From NCBI GenBank assembly GCA_034440615.1, contig JAOTOM010004793.1, positions 23,501-87,500 on the forward strand: 64,000 bases of DNA, given 5' to 3'. This stretch comes from Ashinkailepas kermadecensis (taxonomy: Eukaryota > Arthropoda > Thecostraca > Neolepadidae). A program made the position numbers and the translations under genes. A model generated the notes under the pieces. It was not told the DNA's origin. It ran no database searches and saw only the letters and a program-made list of their open reading frames with translations. Positions 22,480 to 34,871 of this stretch are shown in pieces (the stretch's first letter is position 1; every line of letters starts with the position of its first letter).

Positions 22480-22890
22480 ATCTTCTGCCGGTCCATGTCA
22501 CTCGTCCCTTGCCGGTCCAGGTCACTCATCTCCTGTCGATCCAGGTCATTCGTCACTTCCCGGTCCAGGTCGCTCGTCACCTTTCAGTCCAGGTCTCTTG
22601 TCACCTGTCGGTCCAGGTCACTCGTCTCCCGTCAGTCCAGGCCACTCATTACCTCCCGATCCAGGTCACTATCTCCTGCCGGTCCAGGTCACTCGTCTCC
22701 CGTCAGTCCAGGCCACTCATTACCTCCCGATCCAGGTCACTATCTCCTGCCGGTCCAGGTCACTCGTCTCCCGTCAGTCCAGGCCACTCATTACCTCCCG
22801 ATCCAGGTCACTATCTCCTGCCGGTCCAAGTCTCTCGTTTCCTGTCGGTCAAGGTCGCTCGTCCCCTGCCGATCCAGGTCACTCTTCTTC
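22480..22890. repeat. ~24-bp tandem array with 71-bp higher-order repeat
   Basis: Units of CCGGTCCAGGTCACTCGTCT type. A three-unit block beginning CTCGTCTCCCGTCAGTCCAG occurs at 22621, 22692 and 22763, giving an exact 71-bp higher-order period with almost no mismatch. The flanking units are more diverged. Confidence 0.95.
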
Positions 22891-23084
22891 TGCGAGTCTA
22901 TGTTGCTATTCATTGGCGAACTCTCAATGTCCTAATTTCCCGCCCGGGGCGCCCAACGTTCCTTGTTCTCGGCCAACCTACGTGCTGGCGCATTTACAGT
23001 CCAGATATCGTGCTTCCTGCCGACGCAAATGAAATTCCCCATGCCCGTGGACGGCCCAGATTCATTGTTGGATCGGCCGGCGAG

Positions 23085-23375
23085 GTTGGCCAGCGGTGGG
23101 CCTGGTTCTGGCTACCGGTGGGCCTGGTTCTGGCAACCGGCGGGTCTGGTTCTGACTACCGGTAGGCCTGGTTCTGAACAGCGGCGGGTCTGGTTCTGGC
23201 TACCAGTGGGCCTGGTTATGGCTACCGGTGGGCCTGGCTCTGGCCAGCGGCGGGTCTGGTTCTAGTTACTGGTGGGCCTGGTTCTGGCTACCGGTGGGCC
23301 TGGTTCTGGCTACCGGCGGGTCTGGTTCTTGCCACTGAAGGGCCTCGTTCTGGACAGTGGCGGGCCTGATTTTCA
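23085..23375. repeat. 22-bp tandem array
   Basis: About 13 units of GGGCCTGGTTCTGGCTACCG plus GT, alternating with an AGCGGCGGGT variant. The period is 22 bp, so the frame rotates between copies. Confidence 0.95.
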
Positions 23376-26225
23376 CGCGATGTGGTCTTGCCCTCGATGG
23401 ACCGACCCTTCTCCCCCCCCCCCCCACCCGGCCGAACACAATGGCGACAAATAGTCAACTTCGACTGACGTGCGCCTCTGTTGGAGCCACGAGCATTCTG
23501 CTATGGGCGTAGCGCCGCTAGGCTTGTTGTCTAAATTTTGTTGACGTCATCTTGCACCTGTGGTGTAAGATTGGGCCAATGTCTCAGATACGTGGTCGGT
23601 TAATGTACAGCATAATACAATGTGCAGCCACCTGGGCTATAAATGGGACATCATGACACCCCTACATTAACATTAACCCTAACACCTCCGCCGCCCGAAA
23701 TCCCCAGTAGAGCTAGTAAATGGACCCGAAACTCAACCCGCTCTGCCTCGTTGGGTCCTTCTACGCCCCCCCCCTCCCCTCCCCACCTCTAAGGTTTTCC
23801 ACGGCGTGTGAAAAAAACGGCCCGTGGTAGCGCGCTGAAATTTGGCGCACCTTTTCTCGCATCAATTTGACATGTTGTTTGTAAATTTTGAGGTCAGATC
23901 ATCCACGGTCACCGAGTTAGTCGAGGTCAAGTGAGGTCACCTCCAAAAACGCTCGACCAGTCGCCGCCATTTAGCGTGTAAAGATATTTGCATGACATTT
24001 TCAACGTTTGCTTGTCTTTAGCGACACAGCAAAACGCACTGGAGGAATTTGTCATTTTTGCGTTTTTCATGACTTATTGTTTTTTTTGCACATTTGCCCA
24101 TTATGGTTCAAGTCAAAGATTCTGGCAAAAGCAAGCACTTTTTATAATGCTAAATTTACTTCAACAACATTTTTTTCCGTGCGCTGTATCCGTTAGAGAA
24201 AACCAAATTAAAAAAATATAAAACTCAACATTTTGGAAATTTCGATATCCAAAATTTTGACGGGCAGATATTTTGGGACCATGGTCGATTTCGCCTTCCT
24301 GTCTCATTCTAAATAAGCTTTGTTTTTAAAATATTCCCCAAAATGAACTTTCCGAAGCCAAAAACATGACGTCAGTCATGACCTCATAAACTCCCATAGT
24401 GACGTAACTTCTTGAGGGGAAAGTTTTTTAGGTGGTTTTGGGCCCTACTCGTCGAGCACTTCCTGATGACACTTCTTTCGTTTTCATGCGATGCTTGGTT
24501 TGGAGATTAGAGGGGGCATATAGCAACCCCCCACCCCCACCCCACCTCGAAACGGGTGTGAGGATCTGACCAAAACGACTGTTGAGGGTTAAGAAAGACT
24601 GTATGAACAGAGAGGGCCCCTGGCTTTTGTCCTGGTTTAGGGGGGATGCATGGGTGCTGGTTCTTTCCTAACAAAACTCCACTCCATAAACTCCTCGGAG
24701 CAAAGCCATTCCATTTTCTGTTTTGTGATTTTAAAACAAAATTGTTGTGGTACATGCATGTAACACAAAATATTTTTCCGTCCAGAGAGGCCGAGTTCCT
24801 AGCTCCCTTGGGTTCGTCTCTAGACGGAATAACATTAAGTAAATACTCTAGCTGTATGGATCACTTCGTGTTGTTATAAAGAGGAGCGCAACTCACGTGG
24901 TCGAGCAACCCTTGATCCAGGCGCCAGCGACTGCCTTGGTCATGTTATAGCCCGGCAGTCATGACATTTGTAAATATTCGAAATGTCGTCCAAGTAAATA
25001 ATCATACAGCTACCTATTTCCTTCTCATGCTCTGACACATTATCACATCCACGCTCAAAATTAACCGGTAAGCATGTCTATCATTCTTTCTTTTTAATTG
25101 TTCAATGCGAGCAGTCTTGTAGATATTCAACATAATTTCAGGATATCTTTTACTTATTACCTTTCATAATTCGATAAGTAGCAACACTCATGTAATAAAC
25201 AAAATAGGTGCAGATATCTGGAGCAAATATGTACAGATCGGAAGGTGCCATGCGGCAAGAAGACATGACCTGAGGGGCATCATGTCTCGGCGTAGCGAGC
25301 AAGATTTCGGGTGCGATTCTCGATAAGTGGAACTTTTGTCAAGCTCCATATATCTCTAGCCTGTCAATATATCTCCACTGTATTCTTGCAGCTTGCAACT
25401 CTGAAATGATTTATGAAGACTGCATGACCTATGACGACCACATATACATGCTTGGATGTGGTGAGGATACATCAGCTCGCTCTTTCCCTGCAATGACATT
25501 CGGTAAAATAGCATTTCAGAATTTACTGGGAATTGGCACCTTCGTAATTCCAAGTCGTAGAGTCGGGTGAATGATTGTAGGGATTGCATGAACAATTAAT
25601 AAAACGCATGCCCAACAAAAATAGGTTATTGTCCCACAACCAGATTCCACTAATTTCCGTCGATCTTAAAATCACCGGAACACCTACCGCTTCTGCCGAA
25701 ATAGCAGAGTATCAGACGGCAAAAAACTAAACTTGCCGTTCTCTGTGGAATGAAGAATCAATCAATGTCTGTCATTTCTTCATTGCATTCCAATCGGTCT
25801 GTGGAAACTGCTAGCTCATTTCCCGCTCTTCAATTCGCCTACATCTGTAGTACTTCTTACTCAATACTAGGCGAACATGTCAGAAATCAGGATGAGGTGC
25901 AGATGATGATAACCGCATAGTCATGCAGATAATCATGCAGATGATAATCACAGGAAGGTGCTTGTATCCATGCTCAGGTTTTACGTTCATTTTCTTTCAA
26001 CCCTATTTCCTATAGATGGTAGGACAATCTTCTGAGATATTAGGCTTGTCGTCTTCAGGCTCAGAATCCTTTCAGCGATTTCCAAGGAATTTGGTGACTT
26101 CTTAAACTTATTTTATCTACACGTTGCCCCATAATGTTTAGCTTCTACTCAAATCAGAGGCGACTTTACAACCGAGACACCATCGAAGCAATCTGTCAGA
26201 TGCAATTTCTGAAGCGATAGTCAAT
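23376..26225. other. 2.85 kb unique DNA, no gene recognised
   Basis: Includes C-rich runs at 23411-23427 and 23765-23785 and AT-rich sequence from 23980 on. Around 23880-23940 there are several GAGGTCA motifs like those inside the TTAA elements, but I could not extend the similarity. No exon, tRNA or retroelement domain was recognised. Confidence 0.5.
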
Positions 26226-27165
26226 TTAACACGCGCCCTGGAGGGCCTCTGAGAATTACGCGCACTGGAGGGGGGGGGGGGCGGATTCCGCCCCCCCCTA
26301 CGATCTCGGCTCCTAGTAAAGCTGGAGGAACGAAATTCGCGGGGTGGATGGGCACGGTAGTGAACTCTATTGTGTGCAATTTTCGTGACCTTAGGTCAAT
26401 ATCTTCAAGGTCAAATGAGGTCAGATTGGCAAAATTTTCCAGTTTTGCGTGGCTTGGCTTGTCATCGTTATGGATCGCTGTGATTGTGTTTAAATGCAAA
26501 AAAATGGACATCAATGATGTTTTTGACATTACTAATGATGCAATGCAGATGCTAGACCCAACATTTGACCTCAGGTCACCTATATAGCACCACTTTATCA
26601 GGTCAGTTACCTGTTCCAGTTCCCGGAACCGGCCGCCCGCCCGACTGCTCCGTCGGGCAGCTCGGAGCAATCGGCTTCGTGAAGAAGGGAGTGAAGTACA
26701 TGAATAATGTATGGAAACGCAATGACAAACAGTACAAATGACAACCAGTGCTGCATTTATGGCAACATTCCAGTTGATCAAGTTTGGTTCCATTAACCTG
26801 TCATGAACTTGACCTGACTTGACGATTGGTGACCTAACATGACCTTGAAACTATACAGCATATCAATATGCATCAAACAAGTCGCTAGTGTTGCCTAGAA
26901 CACTTCCCTTTTGTCAGTATACTGGAAGCGCATCAGCGCCGATTTTTGTGGTCTGGCGCTATAACATTTTTTGACTTTAGCGGTCCCTAACTTTAAAAAA
27001 AAAATCGGCCGATTTCCATTTTTCTTCCTTTAAACAACGCGCCGTTCATTTCTAAGCAGGTACACCGAAAATCGCGTATATCGACCGGTAAAATCTGCAG
27101 TTATTTGCGAAAAACCGGAGGGGTGGGCGGATTTCGCCCCCCCCCCCCTCCAGTGCGCGTGTTAA
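26226..27165. mobile_element. TTAA-ended non-autonomous TIR element, copy 2
   Basis: An inverted copy of the element at 17859-18847: TTAACACGCGCCCTGGAGGG at the left end and CCCCTCCAGTGCGCGTGTTAA-type sequence at the right. Over the region 26345-26600 the two copies are roughly 85-90 percent identical by eye. An open stretch of about 46 codons is present in both copies, but the codon differences between them are mostly non-synonymous (nine against two), so it does not look protein-coding. A G-run hairpin lies inside each end. Confidence 0.75.
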
Positions 27166-28673
27166 AAGACTGGAATTGTTGAAAGCTCGCTTGTATAGTA
27201 TGCTATGGTGTCACTAATGGCAGAACATGCATACGTGGAGGGTCAGGGTGGACCTCTGTTTGTTTGTGGGCTTCAAGAATAGCCTATGTTTCCTAGTTTC
27301 AGAGGAATTGCAACTATTCTGTTTGCACTGCCATTGTCTATTAAGCAAAGAATCAAGCCATCTGCTCATGCACGATTTTGTCCGCTGTTTGCGATTTGAT
27401 GCGGCAATGTTGCGCAGTTTAGCTAGTTTTCGGCGTATCGGCTAGGTACTTGCTATGGCAGGCCAGCCGTGTAGCACGTTTGCAACGGAAATCCATGCGC
27501 TTCCAATGCGTTCTTGCCTGGTGTCGCATTGATGGACGTTGTCAGCTGCACGAAAGCGGACAAAGTAAATTAGGTTTTAATGTAGAAAATGTTTTTACTT
27601 TGCTTAGATTTTCTTCTTCTTTTAAAGTTTACTAAGCGCATATGGATACAACTTTATTAACCTCTGCTACTTATTTCGACTTTAGCCTATGGCAGAAATT
27701 TGCTCTTCATATATTCATCGGATTTTAATTTTGCAACTTAAGCATGTCACTACACTATCATGATCAACTTGAAAACTTATGTTCTTCCTTAAATTCACCA
27801 GAACCAATGATCTTTGGCTCCTCACCTCGACATGCACACACAGAATGTGAATTAGTCATAAAGTGTGTGCACTGGGACGTGTTTGTTTGGCTTACGCGGC
27901 TATCCCTTATAGCTGCCGAATTTGAAGTGGCCTCACTTTTTTCTTCTTTTTTTCTGAGCATTGACTGAAGCGTTCCCCATGAGGTCGCATATATGGATGG
28001 CAAATACCCCAAATTTTATAGCCGGAGCCCAGTTTGAGCCGGTCTGCTGTGATCATGCCCGACTTGAGACCGGTCAATATGTCGTCAAGCGTTATATAAC
28101 TGAATTATACGTCATATAACTGAAGCTCATATTACCAATGAAAGCAACGTGTATTCATTATAATTGCTTCTTCTGAGACATACACCTCTGTCTTCGATAA
28201 ATTTGCCGTTTTCAATAATTATCTGGCCAAATGCTCTTGGACTTTTATGGAAATGGCTTTATACCCATTGAATGCTTTTGACAGAGTTCATGTGGTTCCA
28301 GAAGTCAAACCATTTTCTGGCCGATGTTTGATAGCATGGTTAATTGATGTTCATTTTATTCAAGACAAGAGATGGCCAAAGCAATTTCTGACTAGTTCCA
28401 CCCGACTATTCTTTAGATTAATCTCATCCAGCTAGCTCATTGTGTAAACATGTCATGCCATACCAACAACAATACCTACTAATGCGCTAGCCACCACATG
28501 GATATTCTTCAGCGAGCCTTCGGCTTTACTTCTTCCTCCATTGCTCACACAAGTGTATAACACCAATCCATCTTCCGTGCTGCCAGTTTAGCACGTCTTA
28601 AGCAAGAGGCATGTACATACAGTTAAGTACCTATGCAGCGTCTTGCGGCTTTCAGTAAATTCAGATCAATACC
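27166..28673. other. 1.5 kb unique DNA, no gene recognised
   Basis: AT-rich. Several open frames of 60-80 codons on both strands have no recognisable domain, and I saw no convincing splice-bounded exon. Confidence 0.5.
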
Positions 28674-28905
<232 letters not shown>

Positions 28906-29145
28906 ATCGGCGGCCGGTCCTGCGGGCACATTACTGGTCTGAATGTCCACCGTAGTGTCACGGTATCTCTCTCGAAGTTGGGGTGGGGGGAGGGGGAAGG
29001 CTGCTGGAACCATTTTGAAGTCTATTCTTTCCATGCAATGCCCATAGGATCAACGTTAAGCTCGTCCAAAGTCTGGAGAGGGGAGTTGGGCCATCTGCCA
29101 CCTTGCACCTCATCCCTCCCTTCTCCTTGTCGCGTTTCCCGCGCC

Positions 29146-29410
29146 GACCCGCTCGGACGACGAGGAGGCGGGGCTGGGTCGCTCGGATGAACTGTTGTGC
29201 ACGAGAGGAGACCCGCTCGGACGACGAGGAGGCGGGGCTGGGTCGCTCGGATGAACTGTTGTGCACGAGAGGAGACCCGCTCGGACGACGAGGAGGCGGG
29301 GCTGGGTCTCTCGGATGAACTGCTGTGCACGAGAGGAGACCCGCTCGGACGACGAGGAGGCGGGGCTGGGTCGCTCGGATGAACTGCTGTGCACGAGAGG
29401 AGACCCGCTC
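29146..29410. repeat. 64-bp tandem repeat, 4 copies
   Basis: Four almost identical 64-bp copies with core GACCCGCTCGGACGACGAGG and GATGAACTG(T/C)TGTGCACG. The near-identity implies recent expansion. Confidence 0.95.
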
Positions 29411-30255
29411 GAGCTCCGTTCTCGCGCGCAACCAACACATCCTTCCGCGGTACAGACGCAAATGGAATTGGCACCCACCAGAGGGCCGACCCTAGCCAAA
29501 GCGAAAACAATCGAATACGTCGGTGTTCATACTCGAGTGTAAAAGCGCTACGGGTTCAAGATGGAATTCATTGGGCTAAGTGAAGAGCTCTGGTGATACG
29601 AGCGGAACATCCTGATGATATCGACTGGTCAGCGTATATCCTGCTCCACTGGACAGCGTGTGATTTATCAGGAGCGCATTGATTGGACAGAAGGCAACCA
29701 AGTGTTCTGATGTCGCAGGATGTATGTCAGTAAGGATAGGCCACGCCCACACGAAGCCACTTTAATCACCCAGTGTGATTTCGTGGAAATCACTCAGGAC
29801 CGCTGTCTCCCACTGCCATCCAATGCGTAACGTTGGGTTAATACTCGGAGACTTCTGGTTGATGCTGCTGCTGTGGCGTAGGTGCAATATCTGCCCGACA
29901 ACCCACAACATTCGGCTTAATCCCATTCCCCTGTTCCTACTCTCTGCTCCCCTGCTGCCACTTCCCTACTCCCACCCTGTTGCCATTCTCCGGTTGCCAC
30001 TACCCCTCCATTTCCTCGCCTCTTCCCTGTTCCTGCTGCTATATTCGTGCCATACTGGTATTCGCTGTTGGCCCGGCCGCTGTCATTCGGCATTTGTTTC
30101 CAGAATTCCATTCAACAGGCTGCTCCGGCCATGTAGCACTTGCTGCGTACTGCTCATGTATGCTGTCTACGCAAACGCTGCATGACACTTGTAGACATAA
30201 GTAGACGCCTGGGGAGCTGGTGTACTGTGACTGCCCTTCCTGTTCAGTGGTGGAG
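29411..30255. other. unique DNA, no gene seen
   Basis: No recognised domain. 29920-30060 is a CT-rich stretch of loosely repeated CCCTGCTGCCACTTCCCTA-like motifs. Confidence 0.5.
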
Positions 30256-30510
30256 TAATGTGAAGTCCCGACAGTCATCTTTGCAGTATATCCCTAATAA
30301 ATTCCACCATAAAATAGCATAAATGAAACAAACCAATAAAATCATGATTTCAGTGTGGGAACAAAATAATGTAATGTGTTGTCTCTTAGTGTTAATAAAG
30401 TAATGTGAAGTGTCGAGTCATCTTTGCAGTATATCCCTCATAAACTCCACCATAAAATAGCATAAATGAAACAAACAATTAAAATCATGATTTCAATGCG
30501 GGAACAACAT
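30256..30510. repeat. direct duplication, ~110 bp, 145-bp offset
   Basis: Sequence from 30256 recurs from 30401 (TAATGTGAAG, then a shared TCATCTTTGCAGTATATCCC and CATAAAATAGCATAAATGAA) with about a dozen differences. Confidence 0.9.
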
Positions 30511-30562
30511 CAACATAACAAGATCGAATCCATTCACAATTTGCGCAAGGTGTTTGATATCG

Positions 30563-30596
30563 AGTCACTTTAGTCAAAGCATTGACTAAAGTGACT
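30563..30596. repeat. perfect 15-bp inverted repeat, 4-base loop
   Basis: AGTCACTTTAGTCAA at 30563-30577 and its exact reverse complement at 30582-30596, separated by AGCA. This would form a strong hairpin. There is no T-run afterwards and no gene next to it, so a function is not evident. Confidence 0.9.
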
Positions 30597-30962
30597 GATT
30601 GACTTTGGTGGTGATATCAGTTCGAGATTGGGCTTCGGTCTGGATAAAGTCAGTGAGTTGTAGAAGCTCTCTTTTCATTCTTGCCTACTTTTGCCATGAT
30701 GCAGCCAGTTACTACGACCTTATTAGTTGCTGTTCCCAAACAGGCTTACATCTGAATAGAAAACGCACGATTGTCTCCACGTCTGCAAACGACAATTATC
30801 TACAAAGCTCCCCCGCCCCCTTCAACCAACGGGCTCGCTGCTACCTTCACTTCCCGGGAACCGTAGCGAGCTTTGAAGCCATCTGGCTGTCATCGGACCT
30901 CCTCTTCAAGATCCGTGGCTTATCTGGTGAACTCCGAGACTTCTTCGGCACCGATGAGCCCT

Positions 30963-31228
30963 GTTGAAGTCCGGGCCAACCGTCTGTCTGCATGTATCCT
31001 CAGTCATTATGGTTACTGTTGAAAATATGGCCAACCGTCTGCATGTACCCTCAGTCATTATGGTCACCGTTGAAAGTTTGGGCCAACCGTCTGCATGTAT
31101 AATCAGTCTTTATGGTTACTGTTGAAAGTCTAGGCCAAACATCTGCATGTACCCTCAGTCGTTATGGTCACCGTTGAAAGTCTGGGCCAACTGTCTACAT
31201 GTACCCTCAGTCATTATGGTCACCGTTG
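30963..31228. repeat. 52-bp tandem repeat, 5 copies
   Basis: Units start with GTTGAAAGTC at 30963, 31018, 31069, 31121 and 31173, followed by GGCCAACCGTCTGCATGTAC and CAGTCATTATGGT. The first unit has a four-base CTGT(C) duplication. Moderately diverged. Confidence 0.92.
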
Positions 31229-32551
31229 CGAGTTATATTACCAGGGTGTCCTTTGATGACAATCGCACCACCTTCGTATAATCTGTACTTGCTCGGGCAA
31301 GATCACCAGGGCTCACCTTATCCCACATCGTCCCATGAGCGCCCGTGTCCTCTTCAAAAAGAAAATAGTCTGTTCATCACCGGAGCTATTTCATTTACCT
31401 CTGAATCTACTGGTATGTTTATTCAAGTGACTCTAGCCGTCTTCTAGGACTTACATAACTGCTACTCTCAATGCCATCTACCCATTCCAAGCAGAGCTGA
31501 TACGAATGCCCTCCTGCCCTAACAACATCTACACCCTCTAACCACCTTCCGTTACTGTTATCATCACAGCACGTGTTCACAGTATCTCTGGAGACAATTT
31601 CCGCTGATTTTCCCTTCTTTAAACCGTTCTTATAACTGATGATTTGTTTGCAGTGCCCGTCCCCACTTGTTAAGTAGTTAACTATCGAGTTAGCTCCTTT
31701 CTAGACGCTTCTCTTCTTTTCCTCTTGTTGCAAGTATCGTCTAATGTTTACTCCTTCGTATCAGGGGAGCATATTTCCAACAGATTGAACTCACTTCGCC
31801 CCTTCTTTCGTGTTAATGTTACTATGTCTCGCAATAATGATGCTAATTTTCCCGCTTTTCAACTTAGTTCCTTGAAGGATGCACTGTTTATCACCAGATC
31901 TGCCGTTTGTTCACCTTTGCATCCCAGTGAAGGTACACTGCATGGATGTCCTTCAGCGTCACATGTACTGTCCGGTGTCACCCAATACGCTTCATCTGTT
32001 TCCAGGTTAAAGCTCTGAGAATTATCGACCAGCTCACCAGATGGTAACTTGGCAGCAGATGGTAGCACCAGATTGCGTCTTGTGAGCAGGCGGCAGCTTA
32101 GCAGCACTATACTATATACTATATACTTCTGACTATAGTCCAGCAACTTCACGAAATCAAGCAACTGAGTCCAAGGTCAATTCGGTCGTGGACGCCATCT
32201 CGGTTGGAATTCATTTTGTAAATCAAAATCAACACCTGATAAATCAATTTAGTGGAATCAATCGGTACTATCCAGGTCTAAAGCACAAGAAATGGTCATC
32301 TCCTTCGCCTCGAATTCAGAAAGTGTCGAATACGACTGGCATCACATATGTTGATACGGCGCCATTGATATAACACGACTGATAGCATATACCTCTAGGC
32401 TCTACCAGCCTTATTGAAGTGGCCGTTTTACGCTAACGCTGAATTAAGTATGTTCCAAACTGTATTGCACACTAGCAATGTTTTGGTTTTTACAAACCAC
32501 ACCCCTGATAGGTGGTCATAAACTTTCGCCATCAAAAGCTTGCTCCCCTGC
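31229..32551. other. 1.3 kb unique DNA, no gene assigned
   Basis: The minus-strand frame 32164 to 31859 contains a Cys-bearing stretch (STCDAEGHPCSVPSLGC) that looks less random than its surroundings. I do not recognise it, and it may be an exon remnant or chance. Confidence 0.4.
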
Positions 32552-32746
32552 GTGTACCAATATACGAGGTCATTACAAGGCGGTATGTACCAGTGTACGA
32601 GGTCATTACAAGGCGGTATGTACCAGTGTACGAGGCCATTACAAGGCGGTATGTACCAGTGTACGAGGTCATTACAAGGCGGTATGTACCAGTGTACGAG
32701 GTCATTACAAGGCGGTATGTACCAGTGTACGAGGTCATTACAAGTC
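32552..32746. repeat. 33-bp tandem array, 6 copies
   Basis: Exact-period 33-bp units with TACCAGTGTACGAGGTCATT and ACAAGGCGGTATG. Nearly identical, so recently amplified. All frames stay open as 11-residue repeats, for arithmetic reasons. Confidence 0.95.
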
Positions 32747-32848
32747 TGTGTGCAGTACGAGGCCCGTATACAAGGCTGGACGGGCGAGGGCAGGGGGTGG
32801 GCTGCATCTTCTGCTGCAGGCACATGATCAGACACCATACCGCGGCAG

Positions 32849-33017
32849 GGGGACGAGTAGTCTAGGGGTAAGTTGCCCGTCTCACAATCGAAAGGTTGCG
32901 GGTTCGAGTCTCACCTGTCGCTACTCTTCGCCTGCGGCTAATCGGCGTGAGAGATTGGCGACGCTACATGACTCAACGGTCGATGTGTCGTAAAAAACCA
33001 ATAACCAACCAACCAAT
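32849..33017 (+). mobile_element. tRNA-derived SINE with CCAA-type tail
   Basis: The 5' part is tRNA-like. GAGTAGT and GCTACTC can pair as an acceptor stem around an A-box-like TAGTCTAGGGGTAAG and a B box GGTTCGAGTC. The D, anticodon and T stems do not fold properly, so it is not a tRNA gene. A tRNA-unrelated body of ~70 bp follows, then a tail of AATAACCAACCAACCAAT type. This architecture (RNA polymerase III promoter, body, short repeat tail) is that of a SINE. Confidence 0.75.
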
Positions 33018-34244
33018 ACCGCGACAGGAAGCGCTCAGACGGACCCAGCTGCGCTCTGTTGGCAGCCCGTGGAAACATGCTCCTCATTGTGTCTAATTTT
33101 GTATGACGTGCTGCAATTTCAGAAACAAGCAAAACCTATGTGAACAAGTCTGCACCGTAAATTCAACTATGAGGTGCGCGCTCCATATTCGGCAGCGGTG
33201 TCCGATCTTGAAAGTAGTTCTTCCAATTTCGTCATATGCGCGTTGCAAAACAACCCGGTTCGGTCAAATTGATTGTAGTTTTGTCCAAATCGGGCTCACC
33301 TGCCGAGTATGGTGCACTTATAAACTTAGATGTTCTTAAGTCGAGCCGCACAATAAAGATTCCACGCTGTGTCACAGTCATTTTTGTCTCACAGCCTTCC
33401 CGCTCAGTGTCTGTCATATGTAGCCGTTCAGCGCGGCGCTCTCCATCAGAAGGACATATCCACGCAGTCGCTCGGCCTCTGGACGCGCAGGTCACGTGAT
33501 ACGACGACATAATCACGTGACCGGTGGTTTTCTGATTGGATTGTCGGTGCCGACTGGACCTGCATTGCATAAAATATTTTCTTTCATAATAAAATATTGT
33601 GGATTTTGCCGATCCGATTAATTTCGGATTTCAGCGTGTTGCTCAAAGGGGCATTCCCTTTTTACGGTCACTAATCCTAGCATTACCGTCACCTCCTCCA
33701 CCCTCCAGTGTTTGTGTGGGTTTCCATGGCTGCACTAACCATGCATTTCTAGGAAGCACCATTGTGTACACTTACAGCATAATCTAGTATAATAAGGCAA
33801 GTGTAAGAATGCTGTCACGAATGCCTCTCACAGTTACATCTTCAGTCCTTGGTTTTATTTCAGAATGCTCGTTCGAATCGTTTTTTTTCACACATGAGTA
33901 CCTTTTATATCTAGTCAGATGAGTGTAATAAACCATACATGTGCATGACAATTAAGGGAAAACACTCAGTCTTAATTTTGTCAAGACTGAGATCTAAATT
34001 TTCTCACTGATACATAGTATGCACAGGAATAAAAGCTGTGTTCATGTTGTGGTTGACAAGTTCCTGACCTTGGCTGGTTGTTTCAGTGCAGGACGATTCA
34101 GTAAGTTATGTCTGCGTACGTTCGAGAGTGTGCCTCCTAACGGCCTGTGTACAACATAGTTAGCTGTAGTGTTACCTTATTATCATCCCATGTTATTCTC
34201 CTTCGGGTAGAATGATATCAAATGACGTGGCACATATTACGCGA
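33018..34244. other. 1.2 kb unique DNA, no gene seen
   Basis: Apart from the paired E-boxes at 33490-33522, I see no gene, RNA or element. Confidence 0.5.
33490..33522. promoter_or_regulatory. paired CACGTG palindromes in an inverted repeat
   Basis: GGTCACGTGAT and its exact reverse complement ATCACGTGACC, separated by 11 bp (one helical turn between arms). Each arm holds CACGTG, the canonical E-box bound by bHLH factors such as Myc/Max or USF. A CCAAT-type motif (reverse complement ATTGG) lies at about 33536 and an AT-rich TATA-like stretch at about 33567. A promoter role is inference; no transcript is identified. Confidence 0.4.
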
Positions 34245-34871
34245 CAGTGACTAGTGCAGGGGTATACACCTGATAGTGATTGGATGGGACTAGTGCAGGG
34301 GTATACACATGATAGTGGTTAAATGGGACTAGTGCGGTGGTATACACCTGATAGTGATTGAATGGGACTAGTGCAGGGGCATACACATGGTAGTGGTTAA
34401 ATGGGACTAGTGCAGGGGCATGCACCTGATAGCGGTTGGATGGAACTAGTGCAGGGGCATGCACCTGATAGCGGTTGGATGGAACTAGTGCAGGGGCATG
34501 CACCTGATAGCGGTTGGATGGAACTAGTGCAGGGGCATGCACCTGATAGCGATTGGATGGAACTAGTGCAGGGGCATGCACCTGATAGCGGTTGGATGGA
34601 ACTAGTGCAGGGGCATGCACCTGATAGCGGTTGGATGGAACTAGTGCAGGGGCATGCACCTGATAGCGATTGGATGGAACTAGTGCAGGGGCATGCACCT
34701 GATAGCGGTTGGATGGAACTAGTGCAGGGGCATGCACCTGATAGCGGTTGGATGGAACTAGTGCAGGGGCATGCACCTGATAGCGGTTGGATGGAACTAG
34801 TGCAGGGGCATGCACCTGATAGCGGTTGGATGGAACTAGTGCAGGGGCATGCACCTGATAGCGGTTGGATG
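34245..34871. repeat. 39-bp tandem array
   Basis: About 16 units of CTAGTGCAGGGGCATGCACC followed by TGATAGCGGTTGGATGGAA. The first five copies are diverged and the last eleven nearly identical, so the array is growing or being homogenised from its right side. It encodes 13-residue repeats on both strands. Confidence 0.95.

Noticed and set aside
31859..32164. Minus-strand frame with several Cys residues that might be a secreted-protein exon
   Set aside because: I cannot match it to any family and see no matching splice sites that would support an exon; noted only as unassigned.
32849..32925. Candidate tRNA gene
   Set aside because: Only the acceptor stem and the promoter boxes fit. D, anticodon and T stems do not pair, and the sequence continues into a SINE body and tail.
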